From: Oscillospiraceae bacterium
GTDB taxonomy: Bacteria; Bacillota; Clostridia; Oscillospirales; Ruminococcaceae
DNA length: 64,000 nt
NCBI GenBank assembly: GCA_025757845.1
Contig: CP107211.1
Span: 2,356,001 to 2,420,000 of the forward strand
Reading direction: 5' to 3'
The notes below the pieces were generated by a model that was not told where the DNA came from, searched no databases, and saw only the letters and a list, made by a program, of their open reading frames with translations. Of this stretch, positions 47,842-58,213 are shown in pieces (position 1 is the first letter of the stretch; every line of letters starts with the position of its first letter). Position numbers and translations under genes: made by a program.

Positions 47842-50415
47842 ATGCGCTTACTGGTCATTGACGGCAACAGCATTGCCAACCGCGCCTTTTTTGGCATCAA
47901 GCTGCTGACCACCAAGGACGGCCGCTATACCAATGCGATCTACGGCTTTTTGAATATCCTGCTCTCCCTGCTCAAGGAGTGCGAGCCCGACGAGGTGGCC
48001 GTGGCCTTTGACCTGAAGGCTCCCACCTTCCGCCACAAGATGTACGACGGCTACAAGGCCACCCGTCATGGGATGCCGGAGGAGCTGGCCCAGCAGATGC
48101 CGGTGCTCAAGGAGCTGCTGGCAGACCTGGGCTACCGCACCGTCACCGCCGAGGGCTGGGAGGCCGACGACATCCTGGGCACGCTGGCCGCTGCCTGCGC
48201 CGCCCGGCAGGATGACTGCTTCCTGGCCACCGGAGACCGCGACAGCCTGCAGCTGGTGAGCGACACCACCACGGTGCTGCTGGCCGCCACCGTGATGGGC
48301 CGCAGCAAGACCGTGACCATGGACGTGGACGCCATCCACGAAAAATATGGCATTGAGCCCAAACAGCTCATTGAGGTGAAGAGCCTGATGGGCGACACCT
48401 CCGACAACATCCCCGGCGTGAAGGGCATCGGCGAAAAGACCGCCCTGAGCCTGGTGCAGACCTTCGGCTCGCTGGAGGGCGTGTACGCCAACCTCGACGA
48501 CAAGCGCATCAAGCCCAAGCAGCGGGAGCACCTCATGGAGGACAAGCCCATGGCCGAGCTGAGCCACACGCTGGGCACCATCCGCACCGATGCGCCCATC
48601 GACACGGCCGAGGGCAGCTACGCTGTGGGCGAGGGCAACAAGGCCGCCGCCGTGCGCCTGCTGCAGGAGCTGGAGATCCACTCGCTGATCCCGCGCTTCG
48701 GGCTGGACGGTGTGGCCCCGGAGGCCGCCCCGGAAGAGCAGGCCGTGGAGCTGCCGGAGGCAGAGCTTGCCGCCCTGCCCCTTGCCCCGTCCGGGCACTA
48801 TCTGGTGGCCTCCCGCCCCGCCGTCATGGGCAAGCAGGGCACCCGCAACGTGATGCTGCAGCCGGAGAGCTGGTACGCCGTGCAGGACACCACCGTCTAC
48901 CCGTTGGAGGACGCCGACCTGCTCCGTCTGCTGGACAACGCCGACGTCACGCTGGATGTGTTCAATTCGGCTCCCCTGTACGCCAGAGCCATGGCCGCCG
49001 GCGGCTGGGGCAGCAGCATCCGGTGGGACGGCAAGCTGGCCGCCTACCTGCTGGATGCCTCAGCGTCCAAGTATCAGGTGGGAGAGCTGGTGCCCAGCTA
49101 CAAGGCCGCTGCGGCCTTCACCTGCGCCGACTACCCGGACGCCGGACGTCTGGCCGACCTGTTTGCCAAAATGAAAGCCGAGATCACCGCCTGCGGCGAG
49201 GATGCCCTGTACAACGACATCGAGTTCCCGCTGGCGCAGGTGCTGGCGGACATGACCCGCATCGGCGTGCTGGTGGACCGGGACGGCATCGAGCAGTTCG
49301 GCGTGCGGATGCGCACCGAGCTGGAACAGGTGCTGGCCCGCATCCACATGGAGACCGGCAGCACCAGCTTCAACCCCAACAGCCCCAAGCAGCTGGGCGA
49401 GATGCTGTTCGACACCATGGGCCTGCCCCATGGCAAAAAGACCCAGCGCGGCTGGTCCACCGACGCCGAAACGCTGGAGAGCCTGCGGGAGTACCCGCTG
49501 GTAGAGGACGTTTTGCAGTACCGCGCGTACCAGAAGCTGAACTCCACCTATGTGGAGGGCCTGCTCAAGGTCATCGGCGAAGATGGGCGCATCCACTCCA
49601 CCTTCAACCAGACCGAGGCCCGCACCGGGCGGCTCTCCTCCGACAACCCCAACCTGCAGAACATCCCCATCCGCACCGAGCTGGGCAGCCAGCTGCGGGC
49701 CTACTTTATCGCAAAGCCGGGCTGTGTGCTGGTGGACGCCGACTACAGCCAGATCGAGCTGCGCATCCTGGCCCACATCACCGGCGACGAACACATGCAG
49801 CAGGCCTTCCTGAACGGGGAGGACATCCACCGCAGCACCGCCGCCAAAATTTACGGCATCCCCCAGAGCGAGGTGACGCCCCGGCTGCGTTCCAGCGCCA
49901 AGGCCATCAACTTTGGCATCATGTACGGCAAGGGTGCCTACAGCCTGGCCAAGGACATCGGGGTGACCGTCAAGGAAGCAGACGCCTTCCTCAAGAACTA
50001 TCTGGCCGCCTTCCCCAATGTGAGCGGCTATATGGACAAGACCATTGCCGACGCCAAGGCGAACGGCTATGTATCCACCCTGTTCGGCCGCCGCCGGGCG
50101 CTGCCGGAGCTGGCCAGCTCCAACTTCAACGTGCGTTCCAGCGGTGAGCGCATGGCCCGGAACACCCCCATCCAGGGCACCGCTGCCGACGTGATCAAGC
50201 TGGCCATGGTGCGGGTGTGGAAGCGCCTGCGGGACGAAAAAATGGAAAGCCGCCTGATCCTCACCGTCCACGACGAACTGATCGTGGAAGCCCCGGAAGC
50301 GGAAGCCGAAAAGGCTGCGCAGATCCTGCGGGAGGAGATGGAGGGCTGCGTGCAGTACGCCGTGCCCCTGAGCACCGATGTGCACGCAGGCAAAAACTGG
50401 CTGGAGGCCCATTGA
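47842..50415 (+). CDS. polA: DNA polymerase I
   Basis: The start at 47842 (MRLLVIDGNSIANRAFFGIK) has GGAGG ten bases upstream; a TATACT box lies at 47799. The 857 residues show an N-terminal 5'-3' exonuclease (about 1-290, DRDSLQLVSD), a central region where the DEDD proofreading acids are missing, and a polymerase domain with motif A DADYSQIELRILAH, motif B near INFGIMYGKG and motif C VHDELIVE. It fills gaps in replication and repair. The tsaD gene follows by two bases. Confidence 0.96.
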   Translation: MRLLVIDGNSIANRAFFGIKLLTTKDGRYTNAIYGFLNILLSLLKECEPDEVAVAFDLKAPTFRHKMYDGYKATRHGMPEELAQQMPVLKELLADLGYRTVTAEGWEADDILGTLAAACAARQDDCFLATGDRDSLQLVSDTTTVLLAATVMGRSKTVTMDVDAIHEKYGIEPKQLIEVKSLMGDTSDNIPGVKGIGEKTALSLVQTFGSLEGVYANLDDKRIKPKQREHLMEDKPMAELSHTLGTIRTDAPIDTAEGSYAVGEGNKAAAVRLLQELEIHSLIPRFGLDGVAPEAAPEEQAVELPEAELAALPLAPSGHYLVASRPAVMGKQGTRNVMLQPESWYAVQDTTVYPLEDADLLRLLDNADVTLDVFNSAPLYARAMAAGGWGSSIRWDGKLAAYLLDASASKYQVGELVPSYKAAAAFTCADYPDAGRLADLFAKMKAEITACGEDALYNDIEFPLAQVLADMTRIGVLVDRDGIEQFGVRMRTELEQVLARIHMETGSTSFNPNSPKQLGEMLFDTMGLPHGKKTQRGWSTDAETLESLREYPLVEDVLQYRAYQKLNSTYVEGLLKVIGEDGRIHSTFNQTEARTGRLSSDNPNLQNIPIRTELGSQLRAYFIAKPGCVLVDADYSQIELRILAHITGDEHMQQAFLNGEDIHRSTAAKIYGIPQSEVTPRLRSSAKAINFGIMYGKGAYSLAKDIGVTVKEADAFLKNYLAAFPNVSGYMDKTIADAKANGYVSTLFGRRRALPELASSNFNVRSSGERMARNTPIQGTAADVIKLAMVRVWKRLRDEKMESRLILTVHDELIVEAPEAEAEKAAQILREEMEGCVQYAVPLSTDVHAGKNWLEAH

Positions 50416-50417
50416 AC

Positions 50418-51425
50418 ATGATCGTTTTAGGAATCGAATCCACCTGCGACGAGACCGCCGCAGCTCTGGTGGAGGACGGCCGGCATCTGCTGAGCAACGT
50501 CATCTCCACCAGCGTGAAAGAACAGGCGCTGTACGGCGGCGTGGTGCCGGAGATCGCCAGCCGCCGCCACTGTGAGTTCATCAGCGCCACCGTCAAAAAG
50601 GCCCTGCTGGACGCCGGCAAAACCATGGACGACGTGGACGCCGTGGCCGTCACCTTTGCGCCGGGCCTCATCGGCGCGGTGCTGGTGGGCGTGAACTTTG
50701 CCAAGGGACTGGCCTACTCCGCCAATAAGCCCCTGGTGCCGGTGCACCACCTCCGGGGCCACATTGCCGCCCTGTACCTGACCCACCCGGAGCTGAAACC
50801 GCCGTTCCTCTGCCTGGTGGCCTCCGGCGGGCACAGCCACATCGTGGAGGTGCAGGACTACACCCACTACCACATTCTGGGCCACACGGTGGACGATGCC
50901 GCCGGAGAAGCCTTTGACAAGGTGGCCCGTACCCTGGGTCTGCCCTACCCCGGCGGGCCGAGTGTGGCCAACGCCGCCAAGACCGGCGACCCCAAGGCCT
51001 ACCGCCTGCCGGTGCCCCATGTGGAGGGCAAGTACAACGTGAGCTTCTCCGGCCTGAAAACCGCCGTGCTCAACGAGGTGAACAAGGCCCAGATGAAGGG
51101 CGAGGCGGTCAACGTGCCGGACCTTGCCGCCAGCTTCCAGGAGCGCATTGCGGGCATCCTGGCCGAAAAACTGCTGCTGGCTGCCGCCGACACCGGTGCA
51201 AAGCAGGTGTGTCTGGCGGGCGGTGTGGCCGCAAACGGCCGTCTGCGCCAGCTGGTGAACGACGGTGCCCAGAAGCTGGGGGCCAAGGTCTACCTGCCGG
51301 AGCTGAAGTTCTGCGGCGACAACGGTGCCATGATCGCCGCACAGGGCTACTACCAGTACATCGCGGGCCACACCGCCGGGCTGGAGCTCAATGGCCTGCC
51401 CACCCTGCCCATTGATTACGAATAA
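50418..51425 (+). CDS. tsaD: tRNA N6-adenosine threonylcarbamoyltransferase TsaD
   Basis: The 335 residues have GIESTCDETAAALV, the metal-binding VHHLRGHIAA, ASGGHSHIV and KFCGDNGAMIAA of the Kae1/TsaD ASKHA fold. It transfers threonylcarbamoyl to A37 of tRNAs reading ANN codons, with TsaB/TsaE elsewhere. Two bases separate it from polA stop, so translation is coupled. Confidence 0.96.
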   Translation: MIVLGIESTCDETAAALVEDGRHLLSNVISTSVKEQALYGGVVPEIASRRHCEFISATVKKALLDAGKTMDDVDAVAVTFAPGLIGAVLVGVNFAKGLAYSANKPLVPVHHLRGHIAALYLTHPELKPPFLCLVASGGHSHIVEVQDYTHYHILGHTVDDAAGEAFDKVARTLGLPYPGGPSVANAAKTGDPKAYRLPVPHVEGKYNVSFSGLKTAVLNEVNKAQMKGEAVNVPDLAASFQERIAGILAEKLLLAAADTGAKQVCLAGGVAANGRLRQLVNDGAQKLGAKVYLPELKFCGDNGAMIAAQGYYQYIAGHTAGLELNGLPTLPIDYE

Positions 51426-51436
51426 AAACCAAAAAA

Positions 51437-51616
51437 GCCCCCTCTCAGGCGCTGCGCGCCAAACTCCTTCCGCCTCACTTCGTTCGGCACCTCCCTCTCA
51501 GAGGGAGGCTTTCGCGCGGCGATGAACCTTGCTGTAACACGATAAAGTTTCCCCTCCTGTCAAAGGCTCCCTCCTTGAGGGAGCTGGCACGGCGTGAGCC
51601 GTGACTGAGGGAGTTT
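51437..51616. repeat. Palindromic intergenic repeat cluster
   Basis: Three palindromic pieces: CTCAGGCGCTGCGCGCC (51443 on), then CTCCTTCCGCCTCACTTCGTT to GAGGGAGG, then a full right half with CTCCCTCCTTGAGGGAG ending GACTGAGGGAGTTT. The layout matches 41923-42062 but with an extra arm. Confidence 0.7.
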
Positions 51617-51631
51617 TAGGAGGTACTCACC

Positions 51632-52366
51632 ATGCCCGAAACCAATCCCATCCTGCAAAGCCTGTATGCCCGCAAGTCTGTGCGGGTGTTTGAAGAAAAA
51701 GCCATCCCGGCCGGAATGAAGCAGGCCATTCTGGAAGCTGCCGCGCAGGCCCCCTCTGCGGGTTGCCAGCAGCTGTACACCATTCTGGACATCACCGATC
51801 CGGCCCTGAAGGCCGCGCTGGCCGACAGCTGCGACCATCAGCCTTTCATTGCCAAGGCCCCGCTGGTGCTGGTGTTCTGCGCCGACTGCCGCAAGTGGTA
51901 CGACGCCTACAAGGAAGCGGGCTGCACGCCCCGCACGCCGGGCGTGGGCGACCTGATGCTGGCTGTCACCGACACCGCCATTGCCGCCCAGAACGCCGTG
52001 GTGGCCGCCGAAAGTTTTGGCATCGGCTCGTGCTACATCGGCGATATCATGGAAAACTGCGACACCCAGCGCAGCCTGCTGCACCTGCCGGACTATGTGT
52101 TCCCAGCGGTGATGCTGGTGTTCGGCTGGCCCACCCAGCAGCAGAAGGACCGCCCGAAGCCCCAGCGCTGCGCCATGGAGCATATCGTGCACGAAAACGG
52201 CTACCGCACCATGGACGGTGCCGAGCTGCGCGACACCTTCGGCTACAAGGCCAGCACCTCCGGTTTTGATGCGTGGTGCACGGCCTTCCACAACCGCAAG
52301 TACGACTCCGGCTTTGCCCGCGAGATGAGCCGCTCGGTGGCGGAGTACTTAGAGCAGTACAAGTAA
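51632..52366 (+). CDS. Nitroreductase family protein (FMN oxidoreductase)
   Basis: The 244 residues match NfsA/Frp-type flavoproteins: an N-terminal YARKSVRVFEEKAIPAG, PSAGCQQLYTIL flavin loop, and later GIGSCYIGDIMEN and FPAVMLVFGWP. Uses NAD(P)H to reduce nitro compounds or quinones. AGGAGGTACTCACC precedes the ATG. Confidence 0.9.
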   Translation: MPETNPILQSLYARKSVRVFEEKAIPAGMKQAILEAAAQAPSAGCQQLYTILDITDPALKAALADSCDHQPFIAKAPLVLVFCADCRKWYDAYKEAGCTPRTPGVGDLMLAVTDTAIAAQNAVVAAESFGIGSCYIGDIMENCDTQRSLLHLPDYVFPAVMLVFGWPTQQQKDRPKPQRCAMEHIVHENGYRTMDGAELRDTFGYKASTSGFDAWCTAFHNRKYDSGFAREMSRSVAEYLEQYK

Positions 52367-52375
52367 CGCATAAAA

Positions 52376-52417
52376 AAAGCAGGGAGCTTGTCCATCCGGA
52401 CAGGCTCCCTGTTCTTT
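52376..52417. terminator. Convergent terminator, nitroreductase/ribF
   Basis: AGCAGGGAGCTTGTCC pairs with GGACAGGCTCCCTGTT with A-run before and T-run after. It serves both convergent genes. Confidence 0.8.
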
Positions 52418-53334
52418 TACTTGAAATATTCCTGTGCGCGCTGCGCGGCGTTGTTGATGCAGTCCCGCAGCTCGTCCAGCGTATCGAACTTCTTGCTGGG
52501 GCTCAGGTAGGCGTGGAACTCCACCACCGGGTCGGTGCCGTACAGGTCACCGGAAAAGCCGGGGATGAAGGTCTCGCAGGTCACCTTGGTAGCGTCGTCG
52601 TTCACGGTGGGGCGGCTGCCCAGACCGGTGGCCGAGGGATACCAGGTGCCGTTCACCAGCGTGCGGGTGATATAGATGCCGCTGCGGGGCATCTGGAAGC
52701 CCTGGGGGTACAGCTGGTTGATGGTGGGCACCCCCAGCGTGTGGCCCAGGCCCGCGCCGTGCTGCACCGCAAAGCGGATGGCGTAGGGCATGCCCAGCAT
52801 GGCGTTGGCTGCCGGGATGTCGCCGCCCTCCAGCGCGGTGCGGATGCGGGTGGAGGACACCGGCTTTTCCTCGAACTGTGCCATGGGCACCACCACCACT
52901 TCCACGCCCAGCGGAGCGCACAGCTTGCGCAGCAGCTCCGGCGTACCGGCGGCCTTGGCCCCGAAGGTGAAGTTCTCGCCGCAGAACAGGGCTTTTGCAT
53001 GGCAGTTTTCCACGATGCTGCGCACGAACTGTTCCGGGCTGAGGCCCTTGATCTCCTCAAAGTCCGGCGTGAGGTAATACTCCACGCCCAGGCTGGCGAT
53101 CAGCGCGTGCTTGTCCGCCGAGGACAGCAGGCGCTTGCCCTTCATTTTGTTGTCCACCGGCAGCCGGAAGGTAAACACCGCCGGGGCAGCCCCGTGGGCT
53201 CTGGCCCACTGCACCGCACCGTCGATGACGGCCCGGTGGCCGATGTGGATGCCGTCGAAGTAGCCCATGGCCACGGCGGTGCCCTGTGCGGGGTCTGCCA
53301 GCGGCAGCGGGACGAACTGTGAAATGATCTGCAT
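52417..53334 (-). CDS. ribF: Riboflavin kinase/FAD synthetase
   Basis: The start at 53334 (MQIISQFVPLPLADPAQG) lies after AAGGAAACCAATACCC. The 305 residues have an N-terminal adenylyltransferase (GYFDGIHIGHRAVID) and a C-terminal flavokinase domain (GLGHTLGVPTINQL). It makes FMN and FAD. The last gene of the rimP operon, 25 bases after truB. Confidence 0.93.
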   Translation of the reverse strand: MQIISQFVPLPLADPAQGTAVAMGYFDGIHIGHRAVIDGAVQWARAHGAAPAVFTFRLPVDNKMKGKRLLSSADKHALIASLGVEYYLTPDFEEIKGLSPEQFVRSIVENCHAKALFCGENFTFGAKAAGTPELLRKLCAPLGVEVVVVPMAQFEEKPVSSTRIRTALEGGDIPAANAMLGMPYAIRFAVQHGAGLGHTLGVPTINQLYPQGFQMPRSGIYITRTLVNGTWYPSATGLGSRPTVNDDATKVTCETFIPGFSGDLYGTDPVVEFHAYLSPSKKFDTLDELRDCINNAAQRAQEYFK

Positions 53335-53359
53335 GGGTATTGGTTTCCTTTTTTTCTTG

Positions 53360-54244
53360 TCAATTCCGTTCCACGAACAGTTTTTCCACCCGGAGCACGC
53401 CCCCGGTGATGTTGGCCAGCCCCAGGAACTGCCCGGCGGCATTGCGCACCCGGTAGCGGCCATCCGCTGCGGGGTAGCGGCTGGTGGGGCAGCCGTTGTA
53501 CAGGTGCTGTTCCACCCAGGGCTCCACCACCAGCAGCGGCAGCGGGGTGAACACGCTTTCCACCGGCAGCATCAGCGCTTCCAGGGCCGCAGGCCCCTGC
53601 TCTTTCGCCGCAAGGATCTCTTCCAGCGTGTGGGCGTCGGCCTCGGTGTACAGCCCGGCGCAGGTGCGCCGCAGGGCGCTCATGGTGCCCTTCTGGCCCA
53701 GTGCGTCGGCAATGTCCTCCAGCAGGGTGCGGATGTAGGTACCCTTGGAGCAGGTCACCTCCAGCACATATTCGTTTTTGGCGGGGCTGCCGCCGTAGGT
53801 GATGCTGTAGATCTCGATGGGGCGGGCCTTGCGCTCCACGGTCTTTCCCTCGCGGGCCAGCTTGTAAAGGGGCTGGCCGCCCACCTTGACCGCCGAGTAC
53901 ATGGGCGGCACCTGCATCTGTTTGCCCACAAACTGCGGCAGCACGGCCCGCAGTTCCCGCTCCCCTGCCGTGACGGGGGCCGTTTCCAGCACCGTGCCGG
54001 TGATGTCGCCGGTGTCGGTGCGCTGGCCCAGCCGCATCACGGCGCGGTAAGCCTTGTCATGATCCAGCTGCAGGTCCACGGCCTTGCTGGCACCGCCGCA
54101 GAACACCGGCAGCACGCCGGTGGCCATGGGGTCCAGCGTGCCGCTATGGCCCAGCTTGCGGGTGCCCAGCACGCCGCGCAGCTTTGCCACCACATCAAAA
54201 CTGGTCCAGTCCATGGGCTTGTCCACGATCAGGATGCCCTGCAT
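53360..54244 (-). CDS. truB: tRNA pseudouridine(55) synthase TruB
   Basis: The 294 residues contain HSGTLDPMATGVLPV with the catalytic Asp, YMYSAVKVGGQPLYKLAREG-like segment (core MYSAVKVGGQPLYKLA) and a C-terminal PUA-like part. It makes psi-55 in the T-loop. The start directly follows the nrnA stop. Confidence 0.93.
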   Translation of the reverse strand: MQGILIVDKPMDWTSFDVVAKLRGVLGTRKLGHSGTLDPMATGVLPVFCGGASKAVDLQLDHDKAYRAVMRLGQRTDTGDITGTVLETAPVTAGERELRAVLPQFVGKQMQVPPMYSAVKVGGQPLYKLAREGKTVERKARPIEIYSITYGGSPAKNEYVLEVTCSKGTYIRTLLEDIADALGQKGTMSALRRTCAGLYTEADAHTLEEILAAKEQGPAALEALMLPVESVFTPLPLLVVEPWVEQHLYNGCPTSRYPAADGRYRVRNAAGQFLGLANITGGVLRVEKLFVERN

Positions 54245-55234
54245 TTATGCGTCCTCCTGCGGTGCGTCCAGCTCAGCTTCCACCTCGGCCAGGATCGCAT
54301 TCTTGGCGTTTTCCAGATTGCCCAGCAGCTCGCATCCGGCAGCGCGGTTGTGGCCGCCGCCGCCCAGACGCCGCGCAATGGCGCAGGCGTCCACGCCCTT
54401 GGCGGTGCGCACGCTGATGCGGTAGCTGCCGCCGGGCTGCTGACGCAGGGTCAGGCCCACCTTCACGCCCTCGATGCTGATCGGCAGGCTGGTCAGCTCT
54501 TCCAGGTCTGCCGGGTCCACGCCGGTCTGCTCGATCTCGTCCCGGGTGAGGTAGATCAGGGCGCAGCGGCCGTCCAGATAGTATTCCAGATGGTTGCGGG
54601 CGATGCGCTCGGCCTCCATGCGGGCCCGGGGCTTAGTGTCGAACAGCAGGGTGTTCAGCTCTTCCACATGGCAGCCCGCCTCGATGAGCTTTGCCGCCAC
54701 AAGATGGGTGTTGGCCGTGGTGGCCGAGAACCGGAAGCATCCGGTGTCGGTGGCCACGCCGGTGTACAGGCAGTCGGCAATGTGCGGGGTGATGTCCACC
54801 CCCATCTCCAGAATGACCCGGTACATCAGCTCTGCGGCTGCGGCCGCGGTGCTGTCCAGCAGGGTAAAGTCGGCATAGCCGCCGTTGCCCGCGTGGTGGT
54901 CGATGCACAGATCGACATGGCGGCTGTAGCGGGGCACGCCGTTGCCCTCGCCGAACAGCTGCAGCCCGGCCACGTCCACGGCAACCACCGTTTCCGGCTC
55001 GAACTCGCCCTTGAACAGGTGCGCATTGGTAAAGGCATAGCGGGCCGGGATCGTGTCGGAGCAGAGCACTGCTGCATTCTTGTCCAGAGCTTTCAGGGCA
55101 TAATACAGGGCGCTGCCGCAGCCGACGGTATCACCGTCCGGGTTTTTGTGGCACAGGATCAAAATGTTGTCGGCAGACTTCAGGCGCTGGGCCATCTGCT
55201 GCACACTCAACGGTTCCGTCATCCGATGTTCCAT
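54245..55234 (-). CDS. nrnA: Bifunctional oligoribonuclease and pAp phosphatase NrnA
   Basis: The 329 residues have the DHH motifs ILCHKNPDGDTVGCGSA, VAVDVAG, CIDHHAGNG and the DHHA1 domain with LGGGGHNRAAG. It degrades short RNAs and pAp. A second in-frame ATG (55222, MTEPLSVQQ) is close; both have purine-rich sequence ahead. It precedes truB without spacing. Confidence 0.9.
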   Translation of the reverse strand: MEHRMTEPLSVQQMAQRLKSADNILILCHKNPDGDTVGCGSALYYALKALDKNAAVLCSDTIPARYAFTNAHLFKGEFEPETVVAVDVAGLQLFGEGNGVPRYSRHVDLCIDHHAGNGGYADFTLLDSTAAAAAELMYRVILEMGVDITPHIADCLYTGVATDTGCFRFSATTANTHLVAAKLIEAGCHVEELNTLLFDTKPRARMEAERIARNHLEYYLDGRCALIYLTRDEIEQTGVDPADLEELTSLPISIEGVKVGLTLRQQPGGSYRISVRTAKGVDACAIARRLGGGGHNRAAGCELLGNLENAKNAILAEVEAELDAPQEDA

Positions 55235-55261
55235 CCTTTCCGCAAGGCTGTAAAGTGTGTT

Positions 55262-55651
55262 TTACTCCTCGGTCTCCCCGGCTTCGGGCTGTGCCTCGGC
55301 CTCACCGCTGACGTTCAGGCTGCGCAGCAGCTCATTGATGTGGGCTGCATAGGCGGCACCGTCGTCCTCCACAAAGATGAACCGGGGTGCTTTGCGGATG
55401 TGCATCTTCTTGCTCACTTCGGTGCGCACATGACCGGCGGCGCGGTTCAGCGCCTCGATGGCGGGCTTGGGGCCGTCCGCGCGGCCCATCACGCTCACAT
55501 ACACCTTGGCCACATCCAGGTCGGGGGTCACGTCCAGACGGGTGACGGTCAGCAGGCCGCCCTCCAGCCGCGGGTCCTTCAGACGCCCGATGATGGCAAT
55601 GATCTCGCGCTTCATATCCTGCGCCAGACGGCCCATATTTTTCTGAGACAT
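55262..55651 (-). CDS. rbfA: 30S ribosome-binding factor RbfA
   Basis: The 129-residue KH-like protein has MKREIIAIIGRLKDPRLEGG, VTPDLDVAKVYVSV and APRFIFVEDDGAAYAAHINE. It matures the 16S 5' end. A hairpin with weak T-run separates it from infB. Confidence 0.93.
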   Translation of the reverse strand: MSQKNMGRLAQDMKREIIAIIGRLKDPRLEGGLLTVTRLDVTPDLDVAKVYVSVMGRADGPKPAIEALNRAAGHVRTEVSKKMHIRKAPRFIFVEDDGAAYAAHINELLRSLNVSGEAEAQPEAGETEE

Positions 55652-55671
55652 TCGGTTTCTCCTTTAAACAA

Positions 55672-55703
55672 ACTTCTCTGGCATCGTTGCCGGTGCCAGA
55701 GAA
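55672..55703 (-). terminator. Hairpin between infB and rbfA
   Basis: TTCTCTGGCA pairs with TGCCAGAGAA around a 12-base loop, a weak T-rich tail on the minus strand. It may be a partial terminator or an mRNA-processing stem. Confidence 0.55.
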
Positions 55704-55717
55704 ATCCTCAAAAAATC

Positions 55718-58213
55718 TTAGTCGCGGTACTCTTCCATCTTGAAGGCCTCGTACACGTCGCCTTCCTTGACGTCGGCAAACTTCTCCAGGGTCACGCCGC
55801 ACTCGTAGCCCTCGGCCACTTCCTTGGCGTCATCCTTGAAACGCTTCAGGGATGCGATCTCGTCCTCGGCAATGACGATGCCGTCACGGACCACACGGAC
55901 CTGGCTGTCGCGGGTGATCTTGCCGCTGGTAACACGGCAGCCTGCAACGGTGCCCACGTTGGAGATCTTGTACACCTGACGGACCTGCAGCTCGCCCAGG
56001 GAGACCTCACGGAACTTGGGTGCCAGCATACCCTTCATAGCGTCGGTCACGTCGTTGATGGCGTCGTAGATGACGCGGTACATACGCATTTCCACCTTGG
56101 TGGCAGCAGCTTCTTCCTTGGCCACGTTGTCCGGGCGGACGTTGAAGCCGATGATGATGGCGTTGGAGGCATCGGCCAGGTCCACATCGGACTTACTGAT
56201 GGCACCGACACCGGCGTGGATGACCCGCACCCGCACTTCGTCGTTGGAGATCTTCTCCAGGCTCTGCTTGACGGCCTCGGCAGAACCCTGCACGTCGGCC
56301 TTGACCACGATGGCCAGTTCCTTCATGTCGTTCTGAGCCATCTGGCTGAACAGGTTATCCAGAGTGACCTTCTGGAAGGAGGAGAACTGCTTCTCCTTGG
56401 CGGCAGCGATGCGCTGCTCGGCCAGCTCACGGGCCAGGCGCTCGTCCTCGACGGCCTCGAACAGGTCGCCTGCTTCGGGCACAGCGGTCAGGCCGGTGAT
56501 CTCCACAGGGGTGGAGGGGCCGGCATCGCTCAGCAGCTTGCCCTTGTCGCTGCGCATGGTACGCACGCGGCCCACGGCAGTACCGGCAATGATCACATCG
56601 CCGGAGTGCAGGGTGCCGTTCTGCACCAGGATGGTGGCAATGGGGCCCTGGCCCTTGTCCAGACGGGCCTCGACCACCGCACCCTTGGCGCGGCGGTTGG
56701 GGTTGGCCTTGAGCTCCATGACCTCAGCTTCCAGCGCGATGCGCTCCAGCAGGTCGTTGATGCCCATGCCGGTCAGGGCAGACACCGGGATGCAGGCCAC
56801 ATCGCCGCCCCAGTCCTCGGTGATGATGCCGTACTTGGTCAGGCCTTCCATCACGCGCTCGGGGTTTGCGGTGGGCTTATCCATCTTGTTCATTGCCACG
56901 ATGAGCTTGACGTTGGCAGCCTTGGCGTGGTTGATGGACTCGATGGTCTGGGGCATGATGCCGTCGTCGGCAGCCACCACCAGAACGGCGATATCGGTCA
57001 TGTTGGCGCCGCGGGCACGCATGGAGGTGAATGCCTCATGGCCCGGGGTATCCAGGAAGGTGATCAGGCTGTCGTTGACCTTGACCTGATAGGCACCGAT
57101 GGCCTGGGTGATGCCGCCGGCCTCGCCTGCGGTAACGTTGGTCTTGCGGATGGCATCCAGAATACTGGTCTTGCCGTGGTCAACGTGGCCCATGACGCAG
57201 ACGACCGGGGGACGCTCCACCAGATCCTCCTGCGAATCCTCTTCCTGGGTAAACAGACGCTCCTCGATGGTCACATGCACCTCGTGCTCGACCTTTGCGT
57301 GGAACTCCTCGGCCAGCAGGGATGCGGTATCAAAGTCGATGACGTCGTTGATGGCATGCATCTCGCCCATCTGCATGAACTTGGCAATGACCTTGCCGGC
57401 CTGCTGCTTCAGGCGGGCAGCCAGCTCGCCGACGGTGATCTCGTCGGGGATCAGCACCTTCAGCTGGGCGTTGCGGGCCTTTTCCAGCTGGATGCGCTGC
57501 AGGCGCTCGAACTCGGTCTCGCGCTTGCCCTTCTGGAACTGCTGGCGCTGGCGCTGGCCGCGCTGGGTGAACTTCTGCTTGTTGCCCTGCGGGGTGGGCT
57601 TGCGGCGGTTCTCGGTGTTCTTGGTGGAAGCCAGATCGTCGTAACGGGCGTCGAAGCGGTCCACGTTCATGTCCACGGTGCGGGTGTCCACGGTCACCTG
57701 ATTGTCCTCGCGGCGCACGGACACGGCCTGTGCCGGGGCAGTGGATGCCTTGGCACCGGTCTCACGAGCCAGCTCGCTGAGGGAAACGGTCTTTTCCTCA
57801 CGCTTCTTGTGCTGCTCGTTCTTCTTGTCGCCGTGCTTGCTGCCGGCCTTTGCCTGCTGGTTCTGCTGGGCAGCGGGCTGTGCCTTCTGCTCCGGCTTCT
57901 TTTCAGCAGGCTTCTGGGCAGGCTTTTCCTCGGCCTTGGGAGCTTCCGGCTTCTTTTCAGCCTTCTTCTCCGCCTTCTTTTCGGCAGGCTTCGGCTCCTC
58001 CTTGGGGGCCTTGGCGCTGTTCAGGAACTCGTTCAGGTCGGTCACGCTGCTGTCCTTGCTGAACTTCTCCAGCAGGTAGTTCAGCTCGTTCTCTTCCAGA
58101 TTGGAGCTGTTCTTCTTGCCGGTACTGCCCATGGCAGCCAGCTCGTCCAGAACCTTCTTGGCAGAGAGGTTCAGGTCCTTTGCAAAATCACTCACTTTAT
58201 ATTTTACGATCAT
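55718..58213 (-). CDS. infB: Translation initiation factor IF-2
   Basis: The 831 residues have a short IF2_N domain ([20 protein letters not shown]), a Lys/Ala/Pro/Gln-rich linker (about 70-155), the G domain with G1 [20 protein letters not shown] and NKMDKP, and domains II to IV. It brings initiator tRNA to 30S. Its start overlaps the ylxQ stop by four bases. Confidence 0.97.
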   Translation of the reverse strand: MIVKYKVSDFAKDLNLSAKKVLDELAAMGSTGKKNSSNLEENELNYLLEKFSKDSSVTDLNEFLNSAKAPKEEPKPAEKKAEKKAEKKPEAPKAEEKPAQKPAEKKPEQKAQPAAQQNQQAKAGSKHGDKKNEQHKKREEKTVSLSELARETGAKASTAPAQAVSVRREDNQVTVDTRTVDMNVDRFDARYDDLASTKNTENRRKPTPQGNKQKFTQRGQRQRQQFQKGKRETEFERLQRIQLEKARNAQLKVLIPDEITVGELAARLKQQAGKVIAKFMQMGEMHAINDVIDFDTASLLAEEFHAKVEHEVHVTIEERLFTQEEDSQEDLVERPPVVCVMGHVDHGKTSILDAIRKTNVTAGEAGGITQAIGAYQVKVNDSLITFLDTPGHEAFTSMRARGANMTDIAVLVVAADDGIMPQTIESINHAKAANVKLIVAMNKMDKPTANPERVMEGLTKYGIITEDWGGDVACIPVSALTGMGINDLLERIALEAEVMELKANPNRRAKGAVVEARLDKGQGPIATILVQNGTLHSGDVIIAGTAVGRVRTMRSDKGKLLSDAGPSTPVEITGLTAVPEAGDLFEAVEDERLARELAEQRIAAAKEKQFSSFQKVTLDNLFSQMAQNDMKELAIVVKADVQGSAEAVKQSLEKISNDEVRVRVIHAGVGAISKSDVDLADASNAIIIGFNVRPDNVAKEEAAATKVEMRMYRVIYDAINDVTDAMKGMLAPKFREVSLGELQVRQVYKISNVGTVAGCRVTSGKITRDSQVRVVRDGIVIAEDEIASLKRFKDDAKEVAEGYECGVTLEKFADVKEGDVYEAFKMEEYRD

